Of a stretch of DNA of 64,000 nucleotides, positions 24,553-38,668 are shown piece by piece. The notes below the pieces were generated by a model. That model was not told the origin of the DNA. It saw nothing but the letters and a program-made list of their open reading frames with translations, and did not search any database. A program made the position numbers and the translations under genes. How positions within the stretch are numbered: position 1 is the first letter of the stretch; the number at the start of each line of letters is the position of its first letter. Source of the stretch: Nematostella vectensis (lineage: Eukaryota > Cnidaria > Anthozoa > Actiniaria > Edwardsiidae). The DNA lies in contig NC_064044.1 in the NCBI RefSeq assembly GCF_932526225.1, forward strand, positions 1,433,001 through 1,497,000, given 5' to 3'.

Positions 24553-27500
24553 TAACCTCCAAAAGGTTACAATCGATAATTTTTTTTTTCCGAATGTAAA
24601 TTCCAAAAAGTAACATTAGGAAAAATAAAACAGTATACTCGGAAAAAAAGGTATATCAATCTATCGAGCGCTATGCTCTATGTTAGAATCTACTTAATCA
24701 AGTTATCCAAGGAATCTAGTTAGTTCTTGTGTGCATAAAATATGTGCAGGATCCTGAACAAAGCATGAGCACATCAAAGATGCTGAGAGTACATAAAAAT
24801 GTCCCTATACCTTCTTTTTATGTCATGACACACCAAGAACAGTATAATTAAGTATCGATATTTAAAAAAAAAATTAAGAAAAAAAAATAGGCTATTAGCG
24901 GGAATCGAACCCGGGTCGCTGCGTTAGTAGTCAAGTGCCCGCAATGAAAGACTAACGTGGCATTGCTGAAGGGAATTGTTATGAAAACTACTTTAATACT
25001 ATTGGTATCGTAAACTATCCCAAGCAAAGTCACCATCGGACTGGAGGTTACATTCGGGAAAAGCTTCAGGGTTACATTCGGGAATTTGTTTTACGAGTGT
25101 AACCTCCAAAAGGTTACAATCGATAATTTTTTTTCCGAATGTAAATTCCAAAATGTAACATTAGGAAAAATAAAACAGTATACTCGGAAAACAAGGTATA
25201 TCAATCTATCGAGCGCTATGCTCTATGTTAGAATCTACTTAATCAAGTTATCCAAGGAATCTAGTTAGTTCTTGTGTGCATAAAATATGTACAGGATCCT
25301 GAACAAAGCATGAACACATCAAAGATGCTGAGAGTACATACAAATGTCCCTATAGCTTCTTTTTATGTCATGACACACCAAGAACAGTATAATTAAGTAT
25401 CGATATTTAAAAATAAAAAATTAAGAAAAAAAAAATAGGCTATCAGCGGGAATCGAACCCGGGTAGCTGCGTTAGTAGTCAAGTGCCCGCAACGAAAGAC
25501 AAACGTGGCATTACTGAAGGGAATTGTAATGAAAACTACTTTTAATACTATTGGTATCGTAAACTATCCCAAGCAAAGTCACCATCGGACTGGAGGTTAC
25601 ATTCGGAAAAAGCTTCAGGGTTACATTCGGGAATTTGTTTTACGAGTGTAACCTCCAAAAGGTTACAATCGATAATTTTTTTTTTCCGAATGTAAATTCC
25701 AAAAAGTAACATTAGGAAAAATAAAACAGTATACTCGGAAAAAAAGGTGTATCAATCTATCGAGCGCTATGCTCTATGTTAGAATCTACTTAATCAAGTT
25801 ATCCAAGGAATCTAGTTAGTTCTTGTTTTCATGAAATATGTACAGGATCCTGAACAAAGCATGAGCACATCAAAGATGCTGAGAGTACATAAAAATGTCC
25901 CTATACCTTCTTTTTATGTCATGACACACCAAGAAAAGTAAACTTAAGTATCGATATTTAAAAAAAAAAATTAAGAAAAAAAATAGGCTATCAGCGGGAA
26001 TCGAACCCGGGTCGCTGCGTTAGTAGTCAAGTGCCCGCAACGAAAGACTAACGTGGCATTGCTGAAGGGAATTGTAATAAAAATTACTTTTAATACTATT
26101 GGTATCGTAAACTATCCCAAGCAAAGTCACCATCGGACTGGAGGTTACATTCGGGAAAAGCTTCAGGGTTACATTCGGGAATTTGTTTTACGAGTGTAAC
26201 CTCCAAAAGGTTACAATCGATAATTTTTTTTCCGAATGTAAATTCCAAAAAGTAACATTAGGAAAAATAAAACAGTATACTCGGAAAAAAAGGTATATCA
26301 ATCTATCGAGCGCTATGCTCTATGTTAGAATCTACTTAATCAAGTTATCCAAGGAATCTAGTTAGTTCTTGTGTGCATAAAATATGTGCAGGATCCTGAA
26401 CAAAGCATGAGCACATCAAAGATGCTGAGAGTACATAAAAATGTCCCTATACCTTCTTTTTATGTCATGACACACCAAGAACAGTATAATTAAGTATCGA
26501 TATTTAAAAAAAAATTAAGAAAAAAAAATAGGCTATCAGCGGGAATCGAACCCGGGTCGCTGCGTTAGTAGTCAAGTGCCCGCAATGAAAGACAAACGTG
26601 GCATTACTGAAGGGAATTGTAATGAAAATTACTTTTAATACTATTGGTATCGTAAACTATCCCAAGCAAAGTCACCATCGGACTGGAGGTTACATTCGGG
26701 ACAAGCTTCAGGGTTACATTCAAGAATTTGTTTTACGAGTGTAACCTCCAAAAGGTTACAATCGATAATTTTTTTTTTCCGAATGTAAATTCCAAAACGT
26801 AACATTAGGAAAAATAAAACAGTATACTCGGAAAAAAAGGTATATCAATCTATCGAGCGCTATGCTCTATGTTAGAATCTACTTAATCAAGTTATCCAAG
26901 GAATCTAGTTAGTTCTTGTGTGCATAAAATATGTGCAGGATCCTGAACAAAGCATGAGCACATCAAAGATGCTGAGAGTACATAAAAATGTCCCTATACC
27001 TTCTTTTTATGTCATGACACACCAAGAACAGTATAATTAAGTATCGATATTTAAAAAAAAAATTAAGAAAAAAAAATAGGCTATCAGCGGGAATCGAACC
27101 CGGGTCGCTGCGTTAGTAGTCAAGTGCCCGCAATGAAAGACAAACGTGGCATTACTGAAGGGAATTGTAATGAAAATTACTTTTAATACTATTGGTATCG
27201 TAAACTATCCCAAGCAAAGTCACCATCGGACTGGAGGTTACATTCGGGACAAGCTTCAGGGTTACATTCGGGAATTTGTTTTACGAGTGTAACCTCCAAA
27301 AGGTTACAATCGATAATTTTTTTTTTTCCGAATGTAAATTCCAAAAAGTAACATTAGGAAAAATAAAACAGTATACTCGGAAAAAAAGGTGTATCAATCT
27401 ATCGAGCGCTATGCTCTATGTTAGAATCTACTTAATCAAGTTATCCAAGGAATCTAGTTAGTTCTTGTGTGCATGAAATATGTACAGGATCCTGAACAAA

Positions 27501-27838
27501 GCATGAGCACATCAAAGATGCTGAGAGTACATAAAAATGTCCCTATACCTTCTTTTTATGTCATGACACACCAAGAACAGTATACTTAAGTATCGATATT
27601 AAAAAAAAAAAATTAAGAAAAAAAATAGGCTATCAGCGGGAATCGAACCCGGGTCGCTGCGTTAGTAGTCAAGTGCCCGCAACGAAAGACTAACGTGGCA
27701 TTGCTGAAGGGAATTGTAATAAAAATTACTTTTAATACTATTGGTATCGTAAACTATCCCAAGCAAAGTCACCATCGGACTGGAGGTTACATTCGGGAAA
27801 AGCTTCAGGGTTACATTCGGGAATTTGTTTTACGAGTG
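24553..27838 (+). repeat. Six-monomer higher-order repeat, copy 2 (3286 bp)
   Basis: Tandem duplicate of 21267-24552 with the same rare markers in the same order and spacing, including homopolymer lengths where checked. The match ends near 27.8-27.9 kb, where GAAAAGC replaces GACAAGC in the tail and GGTGTATC replaces GGTATATC in the next monomer. Confidence 0.93.
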
Positions 27839-30800
27839 TAACCTCCAAAAGGTTACAATCGATAATTTTTTTTTTCCGAATGTAAATTCCAAAAAGTAAC
27901 ATTAGGAAAAATAAAACAGTATACTCGGAAAAAAAGGTGTATCAATCTATCGAGCGCTATGCTCTATGTTAGAATCTACTTAATCAAGTTATCCAAGGAA
28001 TCTAGTTAGTTCTTGTGTGCATGAAATATGTACAGGATCCTGAACAAAGCATGAGCACATCAAAGATGCTGAGAGTACATAAAAATGTCCCTATACCTTC
28101 TTTTTATGTCATGACACACCAAGAACAGTATACTTAAGTATCGATATTTAAAAAAAAAATTAAGAAAAAAAATAGGCTATCAGCGGGAATCGGACCCGGG
28201 TCGCTGCGTTAGTAGTCAAGTGCCCGCAACGAAAGACTAACGTGGCATTGCTGAAGGGAATTGTAATAAAAATTACTTTTAATACTATTGGTATCGTAAA
28301 CTATCCCAAGCAAAGTCACCATCGGACTGGAGGTTACATTCGGGAAAAGCTTCAGGGTTACATTCGGGAATTTGTTTTACGAGTGTAACCTCCAAAAGGT
28401 TACAATCGATAATTTTTTTTCCGAATGTAAATTCCAAAAAGTAACATTAGGAAAAATAAAACAGTATACTCGGAAAAAAAGGTATATCAATCTATCGAGC
28501 GCTATGCTCTATGTTAGAATCTACTTAATCAAGTTATCCAAGGAATCTAGTTAGTTCTTGTGTGCATAAAATATGTACAGGATCCTGAACAAAGCATGAG
28601 CACATCAAAGATGCTGAGAGTACATAAAAATGTCCCTATACCTTCTTTTTATGTCATGACACACCAAGAACAGTATAATTAAGTATCGATATTTAAAAAA
28701 AAATTAAGAAAAAAAAATAGGCTATCAGCGGGAATCGAACCCGGGTAGCTGCGTTAGTAGTCAAGTGCCCGCAATGAAAGACAAACGTGGCATTACTGAA
28801 GGGAATTGTAATGAAAATTACTTTTAATACTATTGGTATCGTAAACTATCCCAAGCAAAGTCACCATCGGACTGGAGGTTACATTCGGGACAAGCTTCAG
28901 GGTTACATTCGGGAATTTGTTTTACGAGTGTAACCTCCAAAAGGTTACATTCGATAATTTTTTTTTTCCGAATGTAAATTCCAAAAAGTAACATTAGGAA
29001 AAAAAAAACAGTATACTCGGAAAAAAAGGTATATCAATCTATCGAGCGCTATGCTCTATGTTAGAATCTACTTAATCAAGTTATCCAAGGAATCTAGTTA
29101 GTTCTTGTGTGCATAAAATATGTACAGGATCCTGAACAAAGCATGAACACATCAAAGATGCTGAGAGTACATACAAATGTCCCTATAGCTTCTTTTTATG
29201 TCATGACACACCAAGAACAGTATAATTAAGTATCGATATTTAAAAATAAAAAATTAAGAAAAAAAAAATAGGCTATGAGCGGGAATCGAACCCGGGTCGA
29301 TGCGTTAGTAGTCAAGTGCCCGCAACGAAAGACAAACGTGGCATTACTGAAGGGAATTGTAATGAAAACTACTTTTAATACTATTGGTATCGTAAACTAT
29401 CCCAAGCAAAGTCACCATCGGACTGGAGGTTACATTCGGGAAAAGCTTCAGGGTTACATTCGGGAATTTGTTTTACGAGTGTAACCTCCAAAAGGTTACA
29501 ATCGATATTTTTTTTTTTCCGAATGTAAATTCCAAAAAGTAACATTAGGAAAAATAAAACAGTATACTCGGAAAAAAAGGTGTATCAATCTATCGAGCGC
29601 TATGCTCTATGTTAGAATCTACTTAATCAAGTTATCCAAGGAATCTAGTTAGTTCTTGTGTGCATGAAATATGTACAGGATCCTGAACAAAGCATGAGCA
29701 CATCAAAGATGCTGAGAGTACATAAAAATGTCCCTATACCTTCTTTTTATGTCATGACACACCAAGAACAGTATACTTAAGTATCGATATTTAAAAAAAA
29801 AAATTAAGAAAAAAAATAGGCTATCAGGGGGAATCGAACCCGGGTCGCTGCGTTAGTAGTCAAGTGCCCGCAACGAAAGACTAACGTGGCATTGCTGAAG
29901 GGAATTGTAATAAAAATTACTTTTAATACTATTGGTATCGTAAACTATCCCAAGCAAAGTCACCATCGGACTGGAGGTTACATTCGGGAAAAGCTTCAGG
30001 GTTACATTCGGGAATTTGTTTTACGAGTGTAACCTCCAAAAGGTTACAATCGATAATTTTTTTTCCGAATGTAAATTCCAAAAAGTAACATTAGGAAAAA
30101 TAAAACAGTATACTCGGAAAAAAAGGTATATCAATCTATCGAGCGCTATGCTCTAGGTTAGAATCTACTTAATCAAGTTATCCAAGGAATCTAGTTAGTT
30201 CTTGTGTGCATAAAATATGTGCAGGATCCTGAACAAAGCATGAGCACATCAAAGATGCTGAGAGTACATAAAAATGTCCCTATACCTTCTTTTTATGTCA
30301 TGACACACCAAGAACAGTATAATTAAGTATCGATATTTAAAAAAAAATTAAGAAAAAAAAATAGGCTATCAGCGGGAATCGAACCCGGGTAGCTGCGTTA
30401 GTAGTCAAGTGCCCGCAATGAAAGACAAACGTGGCATTACTGAAGGGAATTGTAATGAAAATTACTTTTAATACTATTGGTATCGTAAACTATCCCAAGC
30501 AAAGTCACCATCGGACTGGAGGTTACATTCGGGACAAGCTTCAGGGTTACATTCGGGAATTTGTTTTACGAGTGTAACCTCCAAAAGGTTACAATCGATA
30601 ATTTTTTTTTCCGAATGTAAATTCCAAAAAGTAACATTAGGAAAAATAAAACAGTATACTCGGAAAAAAAGGTATATCAATCTATCGAGCGCTATGCTCT
30701 ATGTTAGAATCTACTTAATCAAGTTATCCAAGGAATCTAGTTAGTTCTTGTGTGCATAAAATATGTACAGGATCCTGAACAAAGCATGAACACATCAAAG

Positions 30801-31124
30801 ATGCTGAGAGTACATACAAATGTCCCTATAGCTTCTTTTTATGTCATGACACACCAAGAACAGTATAATTAAGTATCGATATTTAAAAATAAAAAATTAA
30901 GAAAAAAAAAATAGGGTATCAGCGGGAATCGAACCCGGGTCGCTGCGTTAGTAGTCAAGTGCCCGCAACGAAAGACAAACGTGGCATTACTGAAGGGAAT
31001 TGTAATGAAAACTACTTTTAATACTATTGGTATCGTAAACTATCCCAAGCAAAGTCACCATCGGACTGGAGGTTACATTCGGGAAAAGCTTCAGGGTTAC
31101 ATTCGGGAATTTGTTTTACGAGTG

Positions 31125-33308
31125 TAACCTCCAAAAGGTTACAATCGATAATTTTTTTTTTCCGAATGTAAATTCCAAAAAGTAACATTAGGAAAAATAA
31201 AATAGTATACTGGGGAAAAAATTGTATCAATCTATCGAGCGCTATGCTCTATGTTAGAATCTACTTAATCAAGTTATCCAAGGAATCTAGTTAGTTCTTG
31301 TGTGCATGAAATATGTACAGGATCCTGAACAAAGCATGAGCACATCAAAGATGCTGAGAGTACATAAAAATGTCCCTATACCTTCTTTTTATGTCATGAC
31401 ACACCAAGAACAGTATACTTAAGTATCGATATTTAAAAAAAAAAATTAAGAAAAAAAATAGGCTATCAGCGGGAATCGAACCCGGGTCGCTGCGTTAGTA
31501 GTCAAGTGCCCGCAACGAAAGACTAACGTGGCATTGCTGAAGGGAATTGTAATAAAAATTACTTTTAATACTATTGGTATCGTAAACTATCCCAAGCAAA
31601 GTCACCATCGGACTGGAGGTTACATTCGGGAAAAGCTTCAGGGTTACATTCGGGAATTTGTTTTACGAGTGTAACCTCCAAAAGGTTACAATCGATAATT
31701 TTTTTTCCGAATGTAAATTCCAAAAAGTAACATTAGGAAAAATAAAACAGTATACTCGGAAAAAAAGGTATATCAATCTATCGAGCGCTATGCTCTATGT
31801 TAGAATCTACTTAATCAAGTTATCCAAGGAATCTAGTTAGTTCTTGTGTGCATAAAATATGTGCAGGATCCTGAACAAAGCATGAGCACATCAAAGATGC
31901 TGAGAGTACATAAAAATGTCCCTATACCTTCTTTTTATGTCATGACACACCAAGAACAGTATAATTAAGTATCGATATTTAAAAAAAAATTAAGAAAAAA
32001 AAATAGGCTATCAGCGGGAATCGAACCCGGGTAGCTGCGTTAGTAGTCAAGTGCCCGCAATGAAAGACAAACGTGGCATTACTGAAGGGAATTGTAATGA
32101 AAATTACTTTTAATACTATTGGTATCGTAAACTATCCCAAGCAAAGTCACCATCGGACTGGAGGTTACATTCGGGAAAAGCTTCAGGGTTACATTCGGGA
32201 ATTTGTTTTACGAGTGTAACCTCCAAAAGGTTACAATCGATAATTTTTTTTTTCCGAATGTAAATTCCAAAAAGTAACATTAGGAAAAATAAAATAGTAT
32301 ACTGGGGAAAAAATTGTATCAATCTATCGAGCGCTATGCTCTATGTTAGAATCTACTTAATCAAGTTATCCAAGGAATCTAGTTAGTTCTTGTGTGCATG
32401 AAATATGTACAGGATCCTGAACAAAGCATGAGCACATCAAAGATGCTGAGAGTACATAAAAATGTCCCTATACCTTCTTTTTATGTCATGACACACCAAG
32501 AACAGTATACTTAAGTATCGATATTTAAAAAAAAAAATTAAGAAAAAAAATAGGCTATCAGCGGGAATCGAACCCGGGTCGCTGCGTTAGTAGTCAAGTG
32601 CCCGCAACGAAAGACTAACGTGGCATTGCTGAAGGGAATTGTAATAAAAATTACTTTTAATACTATTGGTATCGTAAACTATCCCAAGCAAAGTCACCAT
32701 CGGACTGGAGGTTACATTCGGGAAAAGCTTCAGGGTTACATTCGGGAATTTGTTTTACGAGTGTAACCTCCAAAAGGTTACAATCGATAATTTTTTTTCC
32801 GAATGTAAATTCCAAAAAGTAACATTAGGAAAAATAAAACAGTATACTCGGAAAAAAAGGTATATCAATCTATCGAGCGCTATGCTCTATGTTAGAATCT
32901 ACTTAATCAAGTTATCCAAGGAATCTAGTTAGTTCTTGTGTGCATAAAATATGTGCAGGATCCTGAACAAAGCATGAGCACATCAAAGATGCTGAGAGTA
33001 CATAAAAATGTCCCTATACCTTCTTTTTATGTCATGACACACCAAGAACAGTATAATTAAGTATCGATATTTAAAAAAAAATTAAGAAAAAAAAATAGGC
33101 TATCAGCGGGAATCGAACCCGGGTAGCTGCGTTAGTAGTCAAGTGCCCGCAATGAAAGACAAACGTGGCATTACTGAAGGGAATTGTAATGAAAATTACT
33201 TTTAATACTATTGGTATCGTAAACTATCCCAAGCAAAGTCACCATCGGACTGGAGGTTACATTCGGGACAAGCTTCAGGGTTACATTCGGGAATTTGTTT
33301 TACGAGTG
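31125..33308 (+). repeat. Two-monomer higher-order repeat in two copies (1092 bp each)
   Basis: 31125-32216 and 32217-33308 are offset by 1092 bp. The marker is AAATAGTATACTGGGG followed by AAAAAATTGTATC, in the first monomer of each block. The second monomers share TGTGCAGG and GGGTAGCTGCG. Confidence 0.88.
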
Positions 33309-36300
33309 TAACCTCCAAAAGGTTACAATCGATAATTTTTTTTTTCCGAATGTAAATTCCAAAAAGTAACATTAGGAAAAATAAAACAGTATACTCGGAA
33401 AAAAAGGTATATCAATCTATCGAGCGCTATGCTCTATGTTAGAATCTACTTAATCAAGTTATCCAAGGAATCTAGTTAGTTCTTGTGTGCATAAAATATG
33501 TGCAGGATCCTGAACAAAGCATGAGCACATCAAAGATGCTAAGAGTACATAAAAATGTCCCTATACCTTCTTTTTATGTCATGACACACCAAGAACAGTA
33601 TAATTAAGTATCGATATTTAAAAAAAAATAAAGAAAAAAAAATAGGCTATCAGCGGGAATCGAACCCGGGTCGCTGCGTTAGTAGTCAAGTGCCCGCAAT
33701 GAAAGACAAACGTGGCATTACTGAAGGGAATTGTAATGAAAATTACTTTTAATACTATTGGTATCGTAAACTATCCCAAGCAAAGTCACCATCGGACTGG
33801 AGGTTACATTCGGGACAAGCTTCAGGGTTACATTCGGGAATTTGTTTTACGAGTGTAACCTCCAAAAGGTTACAATCAATAATTTTTTTTTTCCGAATGT
33901 AAATTCCAAAAAGTAACATTAGGAAAAATAAAACAGTATACTCGGAAAAAAAGGTATATCAATCTATCGAGCGCTATGCTCTATGTTAGAATCTACTTAA
34001 TCAAGTTATCCAAGGAATCTAGTTAGTTCTTGTTTGCATAAAATATGTGCAGGATCCTGAACAAAGCATGAGCACATCAAAGATGCTGAGAGTACATAAA
34101 AATGTCCCTATACCTTCTTTTTATGTCATGACACACCAAGAACAGTATAATTAAGTATCGATATTTAAAAAAAAAATTAAGAAAAAAAAATAGGCTATCA
34201 GCGGGAATCGAACCCGGGTCGCTGCGTTAGTAGTCAAGTGCCCGCAATGAAAGACTAACGTGGCATTGCTGAAGGGAATTGTTATGAAAACTACTTTTAA
34301 TACTATTGGTATCGTAAACTATCCCAAGCAAAGTCACCATCGGACTGGAGGTTACATTCGGGAAAAGCTTCAGGGTTACATTCGGGAATTTGTTTTACGA
34401 GTGTAACCTCCAAAAGGTTACAATCGTTAATTTTTTTTCCGAATGTAAATTCCAAAATGTAACATTAGGAAAAATAAAACAGTATACTCGGAAAAAAAGG
34501 TATATCAATCTATCGAGCGCTATGCTCTATGTTAGAATCTACTTAATCAAGTTATCCAGGGAATCTAGTTAGTTCTTGTGTGCATAAAATATGTACAGGA
34601 TCCTGAACAAAGCATGAACACATCAAAGATGCTGAGAGTACATACAAATGTCCCTATAGCTTCTTTTTATGTCATGACACACCAAGAACAGTATAATTAA
34701 GTATCGATATTTAAAAATAAAAAATTAAGAAAAAAAAATAGGCTATCAGCGGGAATCGAACCCGGGTCGCTGCGTTAGTAGTCAAGTGCCCGCAACGAAA
34801 GACAAACGTGGCATTACTGAAGGGAATTGTAATGAAAACTACTTTTAATACTATTGGTATCGTAAACTATCCCAAGCAAAGTCACCATCGGACTGGAGGT
34901 TACATTCGGGAAAAGCTTCAGGGTTACATTCGGGAATTTGTTTTACGAGTGTAACCTCCAAAAGGTTACAATCGATAATTTTTTTTTTCCGAATGTAAAT
35001 TCCAAAAAGTAACATTAGGAAAAATAAAACAGTATACTCGGAAAAAAAGGTGTATCAATCTATCGAGCGCTATGCTCTATGTTAGAATCTACTTAATCAA
35101 GTTATCCAAGGAATCTAGTTAGTTCTTGTGTGCATGAAATATGTACAGGATCCTGAACAAAGCATGAGCACATCAAAGATGCTGAGAGTACATAAAAATG
35201 TCCCTATACCTTCTTTTTATGTCATGACACACCAAGAACAGTATACTTAAGTATCGATATTTAAAAAAAAAAATTAAGAAAAAAAATAGGCTATTAGCGG
35301 GAATCGAACCCGGGTCGCTGCGTTAGTAGTCAAGTGCCCGCAACGAAAGACTAACGTGGCATTGCTGAAGGGAATTGTAATAAAAATTACTTTTAATACT
35401 ATTGGTATCGTAAACTATCCCAAGCAAAGTCACCATCGGACTGGAGGTTACATTCGGGAAAAGCTTCAGGGTTACATTCGGGAATTTGTTTTACGAGTGT
35501 AACCTCCAAAAGGTTACAATCGATAATTTTTTTTCCGAATGTAAATTCCAAAAAGTAACATTAGGAAAAATAAAACAGTATACTCGGAAAAAAAGGTATA
35601 TCAATCTATCGAGCGCTATGCTCTATGTTAGAATCTACTTAATCAAGTTATCCAAGGAATCTAGTTAGTTCTTGTGTGCATAAAATATGTGCAGGATCCT
35701 GAACAAAGCATGAGCACATCAAAGATGCTGAGAGTACATAAAAATGTCCCTATACCTTCTTTTTATGTCATGACACACCAAGAACAGTATAATTAAGTAT
35801 CGATATTTAAAAAAAAATTAAGAAAAAAAAATAGGCTATCAGCGGGAATCGAACCCGGGTCGCTGCGTTAGTAGTCAAGTGCCCGCAATGAAAGACAAAC
35901 GTGGCATTACTGAAGGGAATTGTAATGAAAATTACTTTTAATACTATTGGTATCGTAAACTATCCCAAGCAAAGTCACCATCGGACTGGAGGTTACATTC
36001 GGGACAAGCTTCAGGGTTACATTCGGGAATTTGTTTTACGAGTGTAACCTCCAAAAGGTTACAATCGATAATTTTTTTTTTTCCGAATGTAAATTCCAAA
36101 AAGTAACATTAGGAAAAATAAAACAGTATACTCGGAAAAAAAGGTATATCAATCTGTCGAGCGCTATGCTCTATGTTAGAATCTACTTAATCAAGTTATC
36201 CAAGGAATCTAGTTAGTTCTTGTGTGCATAAAATATGTGCAGGATCCTGAACAAAGCATGAGCACATCAAAGATGCTAAGAGTACATAAAAATGTCCCTA

Positions 36301-38236
36301 TACCTTCTTTTTATGTCATGACACACCAAGAACAGTATAATTAAGTATCGATATTTAAAAAAAAATTAAGAAAAAAATATAGGCTATCAGCGGGAATCGA
36401 ACCCGGGTCGCTGCGTTAGTAGTCAAGTGCCCGCAATGAAAGACAAACGTGGCATTACTGAAGGGAATTGTAATGAAAATTACTTTTAATACTATTGGTA
36501 TCGTAAACTATCCCAAGCAAAGTCACCATCGGACTGGAGGTTACATTCGGGACAAGCTTCAGGGTTACATTCGGGAATTTGTTTTACGAGTGTAACCTCC
36601 AAAAGGTTACAATCGATAATTTTTTTTTTCCGAATGTAAATTCCAAAAAGTAACATTAGGAAAAATAAAACAGTATACTCGGAAAAAAAGGTATATCAAT
36701 CTATCGAGCGCTATGCTCTATGTTAGAATCTACTTAATCAAGTTATCCAAGGAATCTAGTTAGTTCTTGTGTGCATGAAATATGTACAGGATCCTGAACA
36801 AAGCATGAGCACATCAAAGATGCTGAGAGTACATAAAAATGTCCCTATACCTTCTTTTTATGTCATGACACACCAAGAACAGTATACTTAAGTATCGATA
36901 TTTAAAAAAAAAAAATTAAGAAAAAAAATAGGCTATCAGCGGGAATCGAACCCGGGTCGCTGCGTTAGTAGTCAAGTGCCCGCAACGAAAGACTAACGTG
37001 GCATTGCTGAAGGGAATTGTAATAAAAATTACTTTTAATACTATTGGTATCGTAAACTATCCCAAGCAAAGTCACCATCGGACTGGAGGTTACATTCGGG
37101 AAAAGCTTCAGGGTTACATTCGGGAATTTGTTTTACGAGTGTAACCTCCAAAAGGTTACAATCGATAATTTTTTTTCCGAATGTAAATTCCAAAAAGTAA
37201 CATTAGGAAAAATAAAACAGTATACTCGGAAAAAAAGGTATATCAATCTATCGAGCGCTATGCTCTATGTTAGAATCTACTTAATCAAGTTATCCAAGGA
37301 ATCTAGTTAGTTCTTGTGTGCATAAAATATGTGCAGGATCCTGAACAAAGCATGAGCACATCAAAGATGCTGAGAGTACATAAAAATGTCCCTATACCTT
37401 CTTTTTATGTCATGACACACCAAGAACAGTATAATTAAGTATCGATATTTAAAAAAAAAATTAAGAAAAAAAAATAGGCTATCAGCGGGAATCGAACCCG
37501 GGTCGCTGCGTTAGTAGTCAAGTGCCCGCAATGAAAGACTAACGTGGCATTGCTGAAGGGAATTGTTATGAAAACTACTTTTAATACTATTGGTATCGTA
37601 AACTATCCCAAGCAAAGTCACCATCGGACTGGAGGTTACATTCGGGAAAAGCTTCAGGGTTACATTCGGGACTTTGTTTTACGAGTGTAACCTCCAAAAG
37701 GTTACAATCGATAATTTTTTTTCCGAATGTAAATTCCAAAAAGTAACATTAGGAAAAATAAAACAGTATACTCGGAAAAAAAGGTATATCAATCTATCGA
37801 GCGCTATGCTCTATGTTAGAATCTACTTAATCAAGTTATCCAAGGAATCTAGTTAGTTCTTGTGTGCATAAAATATGTGCAGGATCCTGAACAAAGCATG
37901 AGCACATCAAAGATGCTGAGAGTACATAAAAATGTCCCTATACCTTCTTTTTATGTCATGACACACCAAGAACAGTATAATTAAGTATCGATATTAAAAA
38001 AAAAAAGAATTAAAGAAAAAAAAATAGGCTATCAGCGGGAATCGAACCCGGGTCGCTGCGTTAGTAGTCAAGTGCCCGCAACGAAAGACTAACGTGGCTT
38101 GCTGAAGGGAATTGTAATGAAAATTACTTTTAATACTATTGGTATCGTAAACAATCCCAAGCAAAGTTACCATCGGACTGGAGGTTACATTCGGGAAAAG
38201 CTTGAGGGTTACATTCGGGAATTTGTTTTACGAGTA

Positions 38237-38659
38237 TAACCTCCAAAAGGTTACAATCGATAATTTTTTTTCCGAATGTAAATTCCAAAATGTAACATTA
38301 GGAAAAATAAAACAGTATACTCGGAAAAAAAGGTATATCAATCTATCGAGCGCTATGCTCTATGTTAGAATCTACTTAATCAAGTTATCCAAGGAATCTA
38401 GTTAGTTCTTGTGTGCATAAAATATGTACAGGATCTTGAACAAATCATGAACACATCAAAGATGCTGAGAGTACATACAAATGTCCCTATAGCTTCTTTT
38501 TATGTCATGACACACCAAGAACAGTATAATTAAGTATCGATATTTAAAAATAAAAAATAAAGAAAAAAAAATAGGCTATCAGCGGGAATCGAACCCGGGT
38601 CGCTGCGTTAGTAGTCAAGTGCCCGCAACGAAAGACTAACGTGGCATTGCTGAAGGGAA
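38237..38659 (+). repeat. Truncated last forward monomer (423 bp)
   Basis: This copy keeps the dyad half, the AT-rich body, the A-rich tract and the tRNA-like segment. It then stops after GAAGGGAA, so it lacks the GTAAT/ATTAC hairpin and the paired 24-bp direct repeats. It carries private changes: GAGTATAACC instead of GAGTGTAACC at its start, GGATCTTGAAC in place of the BamHI palindrome, and GTGGCTTGC with two bases lost beside the tRNA-like segment. These show it has not been recently homogenised with its neighbours, as expected for a monomer at the edge of an array. Confidence 0.93.
38575..38645 (-). ncRNA. tRNA-like element nearest the junction, left side
   Basis: Last leftward-facing copy. 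Its B box is intact, and its 5' end lies about 160 bp from the 5' end of the first rightward-facing copy. The two form a divergent pair across the inversion junction, the only such arrangement in the window. Only the flank on the junction side differs from a normal monomer. Confidence 0.6.
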
Positions 38660-38668
38660 GCAAAGTTA
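38657..38668. other. Inversion junction between the two oppositely oriented arrays
   Basis: The forward array reads ...TGCTGAAGGGAA up to 38659. Six bases, GCAAAG, follow (38660-38665), and then the inverted array begins with TTACACTCG. The string AAGCAAAGT across the join also occurs about 50 bp further on in a normal forward monomer, before CACCATCGG. The simplest reading is an internal deletion in the last forward monomer through a short AA or AAG match, followed by a switch into an inverted monomer at GTTAC-like sequence. Such micro-matches are typical of end joining or template switching. I see no transposon ends or target-site duplication. An assembly error is possible but would not readily create the extra deletion. 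Confidence 0.9.

Larger units (their letters stand above)
1..38659 (+). repeat. Left satellite array, ~545-bp monomers in forward orientation
   Basis: Head-to-tail tandem array of 70 complete monomers and one truncated one. Zero is set arbitrarily at TAACCTCC. Monomers start at 1, 549, 1091, 1636, 2182, 2724, 3268, 3814, 4361, 4903, 5450, 5996, 6539, 7085, 7631, 8174, 8718, 9264, 9810, 10356, 10903, 11448, 11990, 12537, 13082, 13626, 14169, 14711, 15260, 15806, 16353, 16898, 17443, 17988, 18533, 19080, 19628, 20174, 20722, 21267, 21814, 22363, 22911, 23456, 24004, 24553, 25100, 25649, 26197, 26742, 27290, 27839, 28386, 28931, 29482, 30030, 30575, 31125, 31672, 32217, 32764, 33309, 33856, 34404, 34952, 35500, 36045, 36593, 37142, 37688 and 38237. 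Lengths are 542-551 bp; most length change lies in the A and T runs. Copies differ by a few scattered substitutions. Every stretch is accounted for by the monomer; nothing else is inserted. The array continues beyond base 1. Confidence 0.99.
16353..38659 (+). repeat. Younger left-array subfamily domain
   Basis: From about 16.35 kb, monomers carry ATTAAG in the A-rich tract, mostly GAAGGGAATTG after the tRNA-like segment, and often TGTGCAGG or GCATGAAATATG. Before this point ATAAAG and more varied tails prevail. The change occurs within about one monomer. Confidence 0.75.

Noticed and set aside
31024-31230. A 68-codon reverse open frame containing a repeated ECNPEA / ECNLQ pattern, recurring in some monomers
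   Set aside because: The internal protein repeat is only the 24-bp direct repeat (eight codons) read in frame. The frame starts at TTG, crosses the T run, and is broken in most copies.
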